Source of the DNA: Desulfobacterales bacterium
GTDB taxonomy: Bacteria > Desulfobacterota > Desulfobacteria > Desulfobacterales > UBA11574
Direction of reading: 5' to 3'
DNA length: 64,000 nucleotides
Assembly (NCBI GenBank): GCA_030145345.1
Contig: JAQYVT010000001.1
Span: 93,436 to 157,435 of the forward strand
The notes below the pieces were generated by a model that worked only from the letters and a program-made list of their open reading frames with translations, made no database searches and was not told the origin of the DNA. Positions 17,446-28,004 of the stretch are shown piece after piece. Positions within the stretch are counted from its first letter, which is position 1; every line of letters starts with the position of its first letter. Both the position numbers and the translations under genes were made by a program.

Positions 17446-18720
17446 ATGCTGGAAATCAAATTTGTAAGGCAAAATTTGGAGGAGATTGAAAAATCGCTGG
17501 CAAACAGAGGAGAAACAGCGGATCTGGAAACGTTTAAAGAGTGTGATACCCAGCGTAAGTCTCTCCTGCTCGAGATTGAAAATTTAAGACATCGCCGGAA
17601 TGTTGTTTCGGAGAAGATCGCAGCCCTGAAGAAAAACGGTGACGATGCAGAGGATCTAGTGACCGAAATGCGCGAAGTCGGGGGGAGAATCAAAACCCTG
17701 GATCTGCAGTTGACCGAAAATGAAGAAAAGATAAACCAAATCCTTTTTGGGTTGCCCAATTTGCCCCACGCGTCCGTTCCCATCGGCAGGGACAGTTCTG
17801 AAAATCCGGTTCTAAAAAAGATGGGCACCCCGCCGGATTTCGATTTCGAGCCGCTGCCCCACTGGACTTTGGGCGAAAATCTTAAGATATTGGATTTTGA
17901 AACTGCATCCAAAATTACCGGTGCACGTTTTCCACTCTATCTGGGGGCCGGTGCAAGGCTGGAAAGGGCGCTGATTAATTTTATGCTGGATATCCATACC
18001 ACCGAGCACGGTTATAAAGAAATACTCCCCCCTTTTATGGTAAACCGGGACAGTATGACCAACACCGGCCAGTTGCCGAAATTCGAGGAGGACCTTTTCA
18101 AGCTGGAAGGGTGGGATTATTTCATGGTTCCGACGGCGGAAGTCCCCGTTACCAATATCCATAAAGGCGAAATCCTGGATGAAGACATGCTGCCGATTCT
18201 CTACACGGCGTATACCCCGTGTTTTCGTTCGGAAGCAGGTTCCTATGGCAAGGATACCCGGGGCTTGATCCGGCAGCATCAGTTCAACAAGGTCGAGCTG
18301 GTGAAGTTCACCCGGCCGGAGACGTCTTATGACGCGCTCGAAACCCTCTTAAGCAATGCCGAAAAAATATTAAAAAACCTCGGGCTTCCGTATCAGGTTA
18401 TCAATCTGTGCACCGGCGACCTGGGCTTTTCTGCAGCAAAAACCTACGATATTGAAGTCTGGATGCCCGCCCAAGGGGTTTACAGAGAAATTTCGTCGTG
18501 CAGCAATTTTGAAAGCTTTCAGGCCCGTCGTGCCAACATTAGATTCAAACGAAAAGGGAAAAAAGGGACAGAACTTGTCCATACCCTCAACGGATCGGGT
18601 CTTGCCGTGGGGCGGACCCTTGCCGCACTACTTGAAAATTTTCAACAGGCTGACGGATCCGTGATTATTCCCGAAGCCCTACGACCCTATATGGGGGGAA
18701 TGGAAAGACTCGTACCGTGA
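17446..18720 (+). CDS. serS: Seryl-tRNA synthetase
   Basis: A 424-residue class II aminoacyl-tRNA synthetase that charges tRNA-Ser and, in selenoprotein-producing cells, tRNA-Sec. An N-terminal coiled-coil arm covers about 1-105 ([12 protein letters not shown] ... [12 protein letters not shown]), followed by the catalytic core with motif 2 [14 protein letters not shown] and motif 3 [16 protein letters not shown] near the C-terminus. Its stop codon overlaps the GTG start of thrC, so translation is probably coupled. Serine charging of tRNA-Sec is relevant because several genes in this window need selenocysteine. Confidence 0.97.
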   Translation: MLEIKFVRQNLEEIEKSLANRGETADLETFKECDTQRKSLLLEIENLRHRRNVVSEKIAALKKNGDDAEDLVTEMREVGGRIKTLDLQLTENEEKINQILFGLPNLPHASVPIGRDSSENPVLKKMGTPPDFDFEPLPHWTLGENLKILDFETASKITGARFPLYLGAGARLERALINFMLDIHTTEHGYKEILPPFMVNRDSMTNTGQLPKFEEDLFKLEGWDYFMVPTAEVPVTNIHKGEILDEDMLPILYTAYTPCFRSEAGSYGKDTRGLIRQHQFNKVELVKFTRPETSYDALETLLSNAEKILKNLGLPYQVINLCTGDLGFSAAKTYDIEVWMPAQGVYREISSCSNFESFQARRANIRFKRKGKKGTELVHTLNGSGLAVGRTLAALLENFQQADGSVIIPEALRPYMGGMERLVP

Positions 18721-20228
18721 AACCAGAAAATTTTCCAAAAGAAATTCGACCCTTTATAATTCCCCAACATGAGGGCGAACTGATTTATCGATGCCTGGGC
18801 TGTGGCCAACAATACGGAATTGATAAATTACTCTATACATGCCCGGATTGTGCACAGGTGCTTCTCATTTACGACCTCAATTTCGAGGGTTTAAAAAAGA
18901 TTCCCGGAGAGATCTGGCGAAAAATTTTTGACTATCGCAAGATGCTGACCATTCCCGCGTTAAAGGGGATCTATCTGTATCATGAATTTATCGGGCCGGT
19001 GATACCCCTCGATTCGGTGATTTATCTGGGCGAAGGACACACACCGATTGTCGAGGCAAATGATTTTTTGCAACAGAAAGCCGGTGTCAGATTCTATTTT
19101 AAGAATGACGGCCAAAATCCCAGCGCCTCCTTTAAGGACCGGGGGATGGCCAGTGCCTTGAGCTATATCCATTTTTTGGTTCAAAAAGGTTCTGTTTCCG
19201 ACGTACTGGCCATATGTGCGTCTACCGGGGACACCTCCGCTGCTGCGGCCTTATATGCGTCCTATCTTCAACCCCATGTTAAATCTGCCGTGCTTCTTCC
19301 CCACAAGAAGGTCACCCCCCAACAGCTTTCTCAGCCCCTGGGAAGCGGTGCTTCTGTGTTCGAGATTCCGGGTGTTTTTGACGATTGCATGAAGGTTGTT
19401 GAAGCACTGTCAGAAAAATATAATGTGGCACTTCTCAACTCTAAAAATGCCTGGCGGATACTTGGACAGGAGTCGTATTCATATGAAATTGCCCAATCCT
19501 TCGAATACGATATGGAAAATAAGGTGGTGGTCGTACCCATCGGTAACGCCGGCAATATTACCGCCGTGATCAGCGGGTTTTTAAGATTTTATGAGACCGG
19601 TATCATAACGTCTTTGCCGAAAATATTGGGGGTTCAGTCTCAACACGCCAACCCTGTGTACCGATATTACCTCGAACCGGATGCAGGGAAACGGAAGTTT
19701 AGACCGGTGATCGTCAAGTCCAGTGTTGCCCAGGCAGCCATGATCGGAAATCCTGTTTCAATGCCGAGGGTAATTCATCTGGTGGATGCTTATAACCGGA
19801 TGTCGGACAGGCAGAATGTATTTTTTGTGGAGGTTTCTGAGCAATCCATCATGGATTGGGAACTTTTGGCCAACCGGAATGGACATATTGCCTGCACCCA
19901 CGGTGGAGAATCTCTTGCCGGCTTGGTGGAAGCCCGCAAGCAGAAAATTGTCGGAAACAATGATGTCGCCGTGGTCGATTCCACAGCGCATGCACTCAAG
20001 TTTTCTGGTTTTCAGGAGATGTATTTTGAAAAAAGCTTTCCTGCAGAATTCGAAATTGTTCCGGATCCGGCACTTATGAATGCCCCTGTTTACGTTCACC
20101 CAAAGGATCTTCTAAAAGTCCCTGCTCCCGGGAAACCATTGCAGGGCGCAGAGTTCGATTATTTTGTCGAACGGATATCCGAGGAGGTCGCAACGCGTTT
20201 GAGTCTTAAAAAGGTGCTGAAGGCATGA
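18717..20228 (+). CDS. thrC: Threonine synthase
   Basis: A 503-residue PLP enzyme making threonine from O-phosphohomoserine. It has an N-terminal zinc ribbon (CLGCGQQ ... CPDC, about 27-47), the PLP lysine in PSASFKDRG near 138, the phosphate loop PIGNAGNI near 270, and a C-terminal HALKFSGFQ segment. The GTG start overlaps the serS stop (GTGA at 18717-18720). It is longer than the 350-residue actinobacterial form and belongs to the longer group common in Desulfobacterota. Its end overlaps the LysM gene by ATGA. Confidence 0.9.
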   Translation: MKPENFPKEIRPFIIPQHEGELIYRCLGCGQQYGIDKLLYTCPDCAQVLLIYDLNFEGLKKIPGEIWRKIFDYRKMLTIPALKGIYLYHEFIGPVIPLDSVIYLGEGHTPIVEANDFLQQKAGVRFYFKNDGQNPSASFKDRGMASALSYIHFLVQKGSVSDVLAICASTGDTSAAAALYASYLQPHVKSAVLLPHKKVTPQQLSQPLGSGASVFEIPGVFDDCMKVVEALSEKYNVALLNSKNAWRILGQESYSYEIAQSFEYDMENKVVVVPIGNAGNITAVISGFLRFYETGIITSLPKILGVQSQHANPVYRYYLEPDAGKRKFRPVIVKSSVAQAAMIGNPVSMPRVIHLVDAYNRMSDRQNVFFVEVSEQSIMDWELLANRNGHIACTHGGESLAGLVEARKQKIVGNNDVAVVDSTAHALKFSGFQEMYFEKSFPAEFEIVPDPALMNAPVYVHPKDLLKVPAPGKPLQGAEFDYFVERISEEVATRLSLKKVLKA

Positions 20229-22024
20229 AGACCCAAGGGGTGTGTTTAACATCCGTCTGTTGCTCGACACTCGTTTTAGCATGTCTGATTGTTCTCCGTC
20301 CCGCATATTGCGCTTTTATAAACAAAAACTACGTTGTTCGCTACGACAGGGGCTGGGACATACTCTGTGATCCGTATGTTGTAAAAAAAAATGATTGGCT
20401 CTTTAAACTTTTCAGACAAAAAGGGGAGATTTCCCACAAGGATTACCCGGAATTTTTACGGATATTCAAACGATTGAATCCCCACGTTCATGACATCGAC
20501 AGAATTCGTCCGGGGCAGCATATCGTTATTCCGCTTAAGAAAGTCCGCCGGGACGACGTGCCGGAGCAATCCTCGGGAGTTGTTACCATTCCATTTTTAG
20601 CCGATTCCCGCATGTCTGAAGCCCTTGAAAAGTATTCATCCCCATATCGGGTCCAAAAAGGGGATTCCATATCCATCCTTATTTCCAGACAGTTTGAAGG
20701 TTATGGTACCCAAGCATATGAACAGGGTATGAAATTGTTCAGGGTGATGAATCCTAACATTAAAAATTTGAACCGCATTTATGTCGGCCAGGTAATCCGT
20801 ATTCCTGATTCAGAAATTCAAAGCCAGCCATGGGTCCCGTCTCTGTTTGAGCAGACAACCCGGCATGGCAAAACAGCCGACATCGACCCTTCCATCTCAG
20901 CGGACCAGAAAACACCGATCCCCCACGCGGCAAAAGATACCGAGAAACAAACAGAATCGCCGTTATCCGAGGTCGCTTGGGCGTTGGATGCTAAATTTTT
21001 TAATAAAGGTGTCTACTACTTTCCGCGTCTGGGATGGGAAGATGTAAAAGTCGATCTTTCCCGGTCCCCTTTCATGGAACTCAGAGACGGCACCCGGGTG
21101 TTCTTTCCAATGAATGCCGACCATCAGGCTTCAGAAATTAAAATGGCCAAATCTTTTTGGAAAGATGTGCATATTGTATCAACAGGATCCGGGGATTCTG
21201 TGGAACAAATCTTTGATGCTGTTTTGGGGCGTTTTGAAAATAAGGATGTAAAGAACCGTTTGTCCGTGTCAGATCATGGTGTTAAGATCGAAGTCCGGGG
21301 AATGTGGATCATCGAACAACCCGAGCCGTCCGAGGAAGAAAAGCGCTATCTTTGCATAACACTTATCGAGGGTCCGGAAGAGCGGACACCGACTTCGATC
21401 ATTCGCTATTTGGACCAAAATGGTATTGTTATCAAAGAGGTTCTCAAAGGAAAAATTTCCGCCGCCCGAGAATCGAATGCGCCCCGATACAAGGGGACGT
21501 CCGAGGATATACGTGTCATCAATGCCTCGAATCATAAAATGTTTGTCAGCAATTTTCTGGGGGCCATGGGGTACCGATACCAAACCAACGAGACGATTTC
21601 ATTCGAGTATGCAGGGATTACCATTGACGCGGCTTCAAATCTTGCCACCCATAACAGCGGCACTTCATTTCTTATCGACTTCGGAGAATTTTATGGTGAT
21701 GCGGTTTTGGCCATAAAAAAATCAGGCCGCAACATCATCCAGATAAAAGATAGCGATACTTTGGATGCGATCTCGGCGCGGCTTCTCGCTGCAATGGGTG
21801 TTTCCTTTACCGAGAATCCTAGTTTTTTGGCCGCCAAGAGATCTGTCGGACACAATACCACCCTCACCATCCCCGGGTTTTTAATCGACCATGCCAAAAC
21901 ACCCGAGACGCTTTTGGCAATGGTTCCGCTGCATGACGGGGTTGTTGAGTTTTTGGCAAATAACGGCATAAAAATCATGAGGGTCACGTTGAATGACCAT
22001 TGGATTGACCAGACGCCATTTTGA
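20225..22024 (+). CDS. Secreted LysM-domain protein
   Basis: A 599-residue exported protein with a signal peptide ending near residue 30 (PAYCAF). Two clear LysM modules follow: about 49-107 (YVVKKNDWLFKLF ... IRPGQHIVIPL) and about 141-198 (YRVQKGDSISILI ... YVGQVIRIP). The remaining 400 residues are not recognised; they hold a possible degenerate LysM near 490-545 (IIQIKDSDTLDAIS ... HNTTLTIPGF). LysM binds peptidoglycan, so the protein probably sits in the periplasm on the cell wall. It is fourth-frame coupled to thrC (ATGA overlap) and followed by a TPR lipoprotein, a setting near pilus genes that suggests cell-envelope work. Confidence 0.75.
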   Translation: MKTQGVCLTSVCCSTLVLACLIVLRPAYCAFINKNYVVRYDRGWDILCDPYVVKKNDWLFKLFRQKGEISHKDYPEFLRIFKRLNPHVHDIDRIRPGQHIVIPLKKVRRDDVPEQSSGVVTIPFLADSRMSEALEKYSSPYRVQKGDSISILISRQFEGYGTQAYEQGMKLFRVMNPNIKNLNRIYVGQVIRIPDSEIQSQPWVPSLFEQTTRHGKTADIDPSISADQKTPIPHAAKDTEKQTESPLSEVAWALDAKFFNKGVYYFPRLGWEDVKVDLSRSPFMELRDGTRVFFPMNADHQASEIKMAKSFWKDVHIVSTGSGDSVEQIFDAVLGRFENKDVKNRLSVSDHGVKIEVRGMWIIEQPEPSEEEKRYLCITLIEGPEERTPTSIIRYLDQNGIVIKEVLKGKISAARESNAPRYKGTSEDIRVINASNHKMFVSNFLGAMGYRYQTNETISFEYAGITIDAASNLATHNSGTSFLIDFGEFYGDAVLAIKKSGRNIIQIKDSDTLDAISARLLAAMGVSFTENPSFLAAKRSVGHNTTLTIPGFLIDHAKTPETLLAMVPLHDGVVEFLANNGIKIMRVTLNDHWIDQTPF

Positions 22025-22076
22025 TGAATTCGTAAACGGACAGTTAAGAGCTGTCGGGTATTACAAGGTAAAAAAG

Positions 22077-22844
22077 ATGCAGACCTTTCGACGGGGTTGG
22101 ACATTTCTTGCGGTTGTGGCAATATGCACCGTAGCGTGTACATCAAACCTGCAGGTCCAAAAAAAACATGGAGAGGCGGCACGGAATCTGGGTGAAGTAT
22201 ACTTTAGGCAGGGGAATTATACCGAAGCACTCAGGGAGTTTCTAAAAGCCGAATCCCTTTATCCGGACGATCCTTTTCTGCAAAACGATCTGGGCCTCAC
22301 TTACAAAGCCAAAAAAAAACCGGATCTTGCAATCACCCACTTTAAAAAAGCCTTGGACCTTAAACCGGATTACGCGGATGCCAAGAATAACCTGGGGACC
22401 GCATATCTCGACAAGGGGGAATGGGATGTGGCCATCGGGTATTTCAAAGAGGTAACGGAAAGTCTGGTCTATGCTTCACCCCATTTACCCCTATCGAATC
22501 TGGGATGGGCGTACTATAACAAGAATGCGTATGAACACGCTGAAAAATACTACCTCGAGGCCCTTGAAATAGCGCCGAAATTTATCAATGCGCTGCGGGG
22601 CCTCGGCCTGACTTACATGGCCATGGGAAAGGTTCCGGAGGGTATTGAAATTCTTGAACGCGCTGTAAAAGAGTATCCGCGCATGGCCCTATTATATTTC
22701 GATCTTGCCACGGCGTACACGGTGTTGCATGACGACGAAAGCGCGCTGAAGGCTTATAACAAAGTCGTTGAACTTTCACCGGGCACTGCCATTGCCCGGG
22801 AAGCGGAAAAAAAGGCCGCAAAGATAAGAAAATCCATGATGTAA
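22077..22844 (+). CDS. TPR lipoprotein, PilF/PilW-like
   Basis: A 255-residue outer-membrane-type lipoprotein. The start at 22077 gives a lipoprotein signal with lipobox TVAC (Cys21); a longer reading from 21993 would bury the signal peptide and overlap the LysM gene. Six or so tetratricopeptide repeats follow (for example AARNLGEVYFRQGNYTEALREF and YADAKNNLGTAYLDKG). The layout matches PilF/PilW, which helps the PilQ secretin assemble, and pilMNOPQ lies 3-9 kb away on the other strand, which supports that role. Confidence 0.8.
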   Translation: MQTFRRGWTFLAVVAICTVACTSNLQVQKKHGEAARNLGEVYFRQGNYTEALREFLKAESLYPDDPFLQNDLGLTYKAKKKPDLAITHFKKALDLKPDYADAKNNLGTAYLDKGEWDVAIGYFKEVTESLVYASPHLPLSNLGWAYYNKNAYEHAEKYYLEALEIAPKFINALRGLGLTYMAMGKVPEGIEILERAVKEYPRMALLYFDLATAYTVLHDDESALKAYNKVVELSPGTAIAREAEKKAAKIRKSMM

Positions 22845-22873
22845 AACCGCCGCGTACCCTTGCGAACCCTATT

Positions 22874-23116
22874 GTGAAAAACACAAAGACCCGTGTAAAA
22901 CCCCCTTTTTATCCAATTTTTATGTCAAACTCAGATGTTAATCCTCAAAACACCCCATCTATTCCTGCCCGCCCCGTAGGTCCGACGGATCGCACCGGGG
23001 TGGTTAAAATCTTTTCTTCCTTGAAATTGAATAAAATTGAACATTTTAAAAAGGCCTTAAAATTTTATTTCAAAAACGACACGGATTACACCGCGCTAAT
23101 CAATACAAACAACTAA
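22874..23116 (+). CDS. Small hypothetical protein (doubtful)
   Basis: An 80-residue reading frame filling the gap between the TPR lipoprotein and the convergent Ig-repeat gene, overlapping the latter by 4 bp. No ribosome binding site is evident and the sequence is not recognised; its C-terminal part (IEHFKKALKFYFKND) could form an amphipathic helix. It may be non-coding. Confidence 0.25.
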   Translation: MKNTKTRVKPPFYPIFMSNSDVNPQNTPSIPARPVGPTDRTGVVKIFSSLKLNKIEHFKKALKFYFKNDTDYTALINTNN

Positions 23117-25275
23117 GGAGACACCGTAATCGTCACACTATCGGTTCCCGTATAGCTGTCACTATCCGTGGCAGTAAGCGTTACGGTGTGTACTCCCACA
23201 GTCAGGGTGGTTGTCGAAAAAGTTGTTCCTGTGCCTATTTGACCATCGATATCGGAAGTCCATACCAACGAACTGTCGGGTAACAATCCATCTTGGGCAT
23301 CGAAACCAAAACCGCTGAAGGTGATAGCGTCTCCTAAACCGAATGATGCGCCATCTGCAGGAGTGTCAATATTAACATAAGGCTGGTCGAATGAATTAAA
23401 CGGAGAAGCGTTTAAAAAACATGCGTCAGGTACCACATACGGCAAGGTGAATGTTAATGTCGATGTGGTCTCCGTTCCCTGGACCGTCGTACTGGCCGTC
23501 ATTTCTGTGTTAATCCAGACGGCATATTGTTTTAAATAAATATAATTGAAATTGGCAATGCCGTTCGCATCCGTAGTAACCGTTGCCGGAACTGTTCCTG
23601 CCGCTGAGAGCGGCGGTGTTAGTTCACCGTCTCCATGGCCCGGGTCCGTGCCGACATCTTCCCCTGCATCTAGAATCAAATTCCGGTTACTATCCTCATT
23701 ATCATACGTACCGGTTAAAATCGGATCGCAGTCGTCAGTCCAAAAGCCTGTATTGTATTCAATGGGCCAGAGGTTGAGTGAAACCTCGGCGCCGGCCACG
23801 GCATTGCCGTTTGAATCCGACACCAATACAGACGAGGACAGGTTATATGCGGTATCATTGTTAATCGATACAGCCGAGGTGGCTGTTCCAATAACGACCG
23901 AGCCGGAAGTTCCGCCGATGACGATGGAGACACTGTCGCTGAAAACGGTGCCCAAAACCTTGGCAGTAATGGTTACGCCTTCCGCACCCGAAGATAGGGA
24001 GCCGGAAGTAAAGGTTGATTGTGCAATGCCAAAACCATCCGTATAGACAATAACCGGCGATACGGTTTCACCACCACCGGTGGGATTATCGATTGAAAAG
24101 ATAACCGGAGCGCCACCGACAACCTGGCTGCTGGCATTCCTTACAGTTGCCGTCAAAGTGGCCGTATTGCTAACGTCGCCGACGCTTTTTGCGACGACAC
24201 TCGAACTGGTCTGCAGAGAAATTTGAGATGCATCGCTGGCTGCCGCCGATATGGCCACCGTTATAAAATCAGTGGTTGTCGGGTCATCGGCATCAAATAC
24301 CTGCACGGTGGCAACCCCTGCGAGAGACGAACTCAACAGGGCTGATACCACCCCTCCCACCACCGGTTTGTTGACATAATTGGAACCACCACCATCCCAC
24401 ACCCCTACCGTCGTCGCGAAATCTACCGTGGACTGATCCGGGGCAGCGACATTAATCAGGAGGCTGTTGCCAATTTGGAGACTAGAAGGATCGACTGCCG
24501 GTGAGGTAATGCGAAACACATTGCCCGTCGATCCGATAGTGTACTCTTTTGTCGCCGATGCCCCCAATGCGGTTGCTCTTACTGTTACATTTCCTACGCT
24601 TGTGCCCGTGACGGTCACCGATAATTGGCCATTAACATCGGTATTACCTGTGGTCAATGACAGGGTGGCAGCACCTGTCGATGACGAATCCACACTAAAA
24701 ACAACTTCTGCATCGTATATGGGCTTTAAAGCGGCATCTTGCACCAAAATCGTTAAGGTGGCCGTATCGCTTCCGCCGATTTCAAGGCTTGTCGTGCCAG
24801 TGGGTGAAAGGGTTATGGTGGTCCCTGTAACCTGGATCGGGATCTGCCTGGGCGTCAGATTGGTGACGGTTGCGGTAATTGTTACGGTCTGATTGCTCTG
24901 TTCCACGGTTCCGGCGGAAAAGTTTATCTTGGCTTCTCCGTTTGCATCCGTAATTGCTGTTGAAGCACTAAGCTGTCCGCCGGAGGTGCTGAATGTCACC
25001 CTAACGCCTTCGACAACGGCGTTGTTGTCATCTAAAACGATGGCCGTAATCGTCGCACTGTCGGAATTGTCGGACAGAACGCTGGTTTGGGAGGCAGAAA
25101 GTGATAGCGTGCCCGAGGCAATTGTAATTTCAGTGGGTTCGTCGGTCGGGGTGGAATCGGAAGCTTCTTCATCCGGGATCTCAGTGGGTCCAGTCGGACT
25201 GCAGCCGATTATCTGATAAGAAAAAAAAGTCATTAGAACCAACGATAAAGTGAGTATGATAGGACTGAATTTCAT
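23113..25275 (-). CDS. Bacterial Ig-like (Big_1) repeat lipoprotein
   Basis: A 720-residue surface protein, rich in Thr, Ser, Val and Gly. The ATG at 25275 is preferred to a TTG at 25290 because AAGGTGG precedes it. The signal peptide ends in the lipobox IIGC (Cys25). After an acidic linker come several Big_1-type repeats with the recurrent pattern 'ATITAxVxDxxxxxVxGxxVxF' and 'TDANGxAxxxF' (about 60-150, 160-250, 350-455 and 470-620), and a C-terminal PKD-like domain (about 640-720, VWTSDIDGQIGTG ... VTLTATDSDSYTGTDSV). Such proteins project from the outer membrane as adhesins. Its place beside pilQ suggests an association with the pilus or surface attachment. Confidence 0.85.
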   Translation of the reverse strand: MKFSPIILTLSLVLMTFFSYQIIGCSPTGPTEIPDEEASDSTPTDEPTEITIASGTLSLSASQTSVLSDNSDSATITAIVLDDNNAVVEGVRVTFSTSGGQLSASTAITDANGEAKINFSAGTVEQSNQTVTITATVTNLTPRQIPIQVTGTTITLSPTGTTSLEIGGSDTATLTILVQDAALKPIYDAEVVFSVDSSSTGAATLSLTTGNTDVNGQLSVTVTGTSVGNVTVRATALGASATKEYTIGSTGNVFRITSPAVDPSSLQIGNSLLINVAAPDQSTVDFATTVGVWDGGGSNYVNKPVVGGVVSALLSSSLAGVATVQVFDADDPTTTDFITVAISAAASDASQISLQTSSSVVAKSVGDVSNTATLTATVRNASSQVVGGAPVIFSIDNPTGGGETVSPVIVYTDGFGIAQSTFTSGSLSSGAEGVTITAKVLGTVFSDSVSIVIGGTSGSVVIGTATSAVSINNDTAYNLSSSVLVSDSNGNAVAGAEVSLNLWPIEYNTGFWTDDCDPILTGTYDNEDSNRNLILDAGEDVGTDPGHGDGELTPPLSAAGTVPATVTTDANGIANFNYIYLKQYAVWINTEMTASTTVQGTETTSTLTFTLPYVVPDACFLNASPFNSFDQPYVNIDTPADGASFGLGDAITFSGFGFDAQDGLLPDSSLVWTSDIDGQIGTGTTFSTTTLTVGVHTVTLTATDSDSYTGTDSVTITVSP

Positions 25276-25690
25276 ATGGGCCACCTTCAAACCACGATTT
25301 TGCGATGTTATGTTAGAAAAGGATTATGGTTGTAACCATTCGATTTAATTGTTAATAAATATTAAACGATCGATTTTTAGTAAAGACCTCCACCGGTCAA
25401 TTCCCGCGCTCACTTTTTTAAACCTAAATTGAGCGATTGTCGAGTTTGCCGGAGATGCAAGGCATGAGACATGCAGCCGTAGTCTGCTACTGCAACTGTC
25501 TCATAACGCTGCAGATTCGGTAAACCCGGCAAGCCCTAAGGGGTTTCAAATGGTGACAATTTTTTGCTTAAAAATTTCCACCGATTAGATGAAACCCATT
25601 AGCGACTTTAGCAATGTATATTTGTTTATAATTAATACTTTTTTATAACTCCGTCACTATTTGAAACGCTCAGTTTAGGTTAAAATTACT
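25276..25690. other. Intergenic region with palindromic repeat
   Basis: No gene is present. It holds a large imperfect palindrome at about 25430-25535: TTTGCCGG and its partner CCGGCAA on the outside, ATGAGACATGCAG and CTGCAACTGTCTCAT inside, and GTAGTCTGCTAC at the centre. The design resembles the repeat copies at 3344 and 63830 though the sequence differs. The promoter for the Ig-repeat gene should be near 25290-25400. Confidence 0.45.
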
Positions 25691-28003
25691 TCAATTCTGC
25701 ATGCTGCGTTGTTCAAGCTGGACGATTCTGGGGGTAATAAATATCAGCAGCTCTTCCATGGATTCTGATTTGGAATTTGTTTTGAAGAGCCAGCCAAGAA
25801 ACGGAATTTTCATGAGTTCAGGGACGCCGCTTTCACCGGTGTCTTTCCTGGTCTTCCGGATACCGCCAATAACCACCGTATCCCCGTCGTCCACCAGCAG
25901 TTCGGTATTCGCTTCCTTGGTGGTAAATGACAGCTCATTATTAATAATGGCACCGATTTCATTATTTTTTATGCTAATTTCCATTGCAATTCGATTGTCA
26001 GGGGTCACATGGGGGGTCACTTCCAGTTCAAGGGCGATATCTTTAAACTCAGTTGTTGTATTCCCGTCAGGATCCAGTTTGTTATACGGATAGGCCAATC
26101 CCTGCTTGATTTTGGCCGGTTTGTTGTCGAGGGTTAAAATTTTCGGAGCGGAAATTATCTTGACCTCTCCTTCAGACTCCGAGGCCTGAAGTCTTGCATC
26201 GAGTATTTGAAATTGGCCGCCGATCAATCTGGAAAACTGAATCCCGATTTCTCCGCGAGTCGATGTCGGCGGATTTATTGCGCTCATATCTCCGGAGAGA
26301 TCACCCCCTAGGTCAACGTCTTCGAAATTGGTTGGACCGTATGTTAATCCCCATGAGGTCCCGAGTTCCCTTGAGAAGGTTGTCCCGGCTTCGACAATCC
26401 TGGCTTCAATAATGACCTGTGGGGTGACCTTGTCGATTTGTTTGACGATCTCTTTAGCCTTTTGTACCTTTTCCGCTACATCTGTAATGATAATCTGATT
26501 GTTGCGTTCATCTACACGGATGCTGCCGCGTCCTTCGGTTGGTATAATCTGGGGTAACACATCCGCTTTTGCTTTTGCATAGTTCACCGGAATGTATTCT
26601 GTTATCAGGGGTTCCAGCGCTTTTTTTTGCGCTTCAAGCTTTTGCGCGGCCGCGATTTTTGCCTGTAGCTCCGTTTCTTCCACTTTAAGCGTTTTAAGGG
26701 TCGCAATGCGGATGATATCTCCTTCGAAAACCTTCCCCAGCCGGTTCATCTTCAGAATTACGTTAAGGATCTGATCCCAGGGCACCGGCTTGTCAAATGC
26801 CAAGGTCACTTGTCCGGATACATCTTTGTCAATGGCGAAGTTTTTTCCGCTGACATTCATTAAGATGCGAAAAACATTTTTAATGTCGGTTTCGAAAAAA
26901 TTGATGGCGATCTTTTCGCCGGTGTATTTCCCGGTTTGAGCTTTAAATTTTCTGTGTTCAGACGGTTTCAGTGCCGGGACGTCTGTTTTATCAACCGATT
27001 CTGCCATAACGTTTCTCCAGGGTGGAAGCTCGGCGGTGTCAAGGGGCCTGGGCTGCACGGAAGAGGCTTCAAAATGAACGAGAATCAGGTTGTCCGTCTG
27101 TTCGATAAAATAGGGTACAGAATCCCGCAGCTCAATTACAAATCCCGATGTGTTTTTCATGGCAGGCGTCTGGAAGGGTGTTATCCGATCGACAGCACTT
27201 TGAAAACGTGTGGTAATCAATGGTCGTTGGCGATATTCCGGAAGTTTTGAATGATAGAGATTGAGCAGGAGTTTTTTATCGTTGATTTTTTTCACATTGT
27301 ATTTCACCGCTGTTGTGGTTCCGATAATAATCGTCGATTGGCCGGCCGTTTCACTTGAAAAATCGATTCGATTAATCCATGCGGGGGAATTTTTTCCCAC
27401 TTCCGGTTGAGTGATTTCACGGGTTTCAGTTTGAGCCGTCAATATCTTTTGATCAGAGGCCCCAGGTTGTTCCGAATGCGCCATGGATGTTTCACCTGAC
27501 GGTTCTTGTTGTTTTAATTCCGGTTTGGCGGAAACGGACGTCAACGGTGTTTTTTTGAACACTATTTTAAGGCCTGTATCTTCGCGGACGACTTCGTATG
27601 AAACATCTTTTTTTAATGAGATCTCGATTTTAGATGCATGCCCTTTGGCCGTTAATTCAGAAGATTTAATCCCGGCGACAATATCGCTCTCCGGTGTAAA
27701 ATCTGATTGGATATTGTCGAGGGCGGTTTCAGGAAAATAAACAAGAACACCCAGCGGGAACGGCTGTTTAACGGAGGTATAGGACAGCAACTGGTTTCCC
27801 CCGATCCTAACGATGCTTGATTCAGAATCTTCAGCAATGCTTATTTGGGTGATCCGCTTGGATTTAGCAGATTCGACGGCCGGTTTTTGGGTTTCTTTGA
27901 CGGCCGTGGTGTTGGAAGCACACCCGATAAACAGGGTCAGCAACGCGGGCAAAAAGAAACCGAATGTTCCAATTTTAAACCATTTTTTCATTTCACAATT
28001 CAT
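25691..28003 (-). CDS. pilQ: Type IV pilus secretin PilQ
   Basis: A 770-residue outer-membrane secretin that forms the pilus exit channel. A lipoprotein-type signal ends in FIGC (Cys28). Two AMIN peptidoglycan-binding domains lie at about 45-150 and 205-320, then an N0/STN domain (INFFETDIKNVFRILMNVSG, near 370), an N1 domain (about 470-540, YIPVNYAKAKADVLPQIIP), and the secretin core with VPELMKIPFLGWLFK and LLIFITPRIV at the end. The ATG at 28003 has GGAG 6 nt upstream and begins 1 nt after the pilP stop. It is the last gene of the pilMNOPQ operon. Confidence 0.95.
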   Translation of the reverse strand: MNCEMKKWFKIGTFGFFLPALLTLFIGCASNTTAVKETQKPAVESAKSKRITQISIAEDSESSIVRIGGNQLLSYTSVKQPFPLGVLVYFPETALDNIQSDFTPESDIVAGIKSSELTAKGHASKIEISLKKDVSYEVVREDTGLKIVFKKTPLTSVSAKPELKQQEPSGETSMAHSEQPGASDQKILTAQTETREITQPEVGKNSPAWINRIDFSSETAGQSTIIIGTTTAVKYNVKKINDKKLLLNLYHSKLPEYRQRPLITTRFQSAVDRITPFQTPAMKNTSGFVIELRDSVPYFIEQTDNLILVHFEASSVQPRPLDTAELPPWRNVMAESVDKTDVPALKPSEHRKFKAQTGKYTGEKIAINFFETDIKNVFRILMNVSGKNFAIDKDVSGQVTLAFDKPVPWDQILNVILKMNRLGKVFEGDIIRIATLKTLKVEETELQAKIAAAQKLEAQKKALEPLITEYIPVNYAKAKADVLPQIIPTEGRGSIRVDERNNQIIITDVAEKVQKAKEIVKQIDKVTPQVIIEARIVEAGTTFSRELGTSWGLTYGPTNFEDVDLGGDLSGDMSAINPPTSTRGEIGIQFSRLIGGQFQILDARLQASESEGEVKIISAPKILTLDNKPAKIKQGLAYPYNKLDPDGNTTTEFKDIALELEVTPHVTPDNRIAMEISIKNNEIGAIINNELSFTTKEANTELLVDDGDTVVIGGIRKTRKDTGESGVPELMKIPFLGWLFKTNSKSESMEELLIFITPRIVQLEQRSMQN

Positions 28004-28004
28004 G

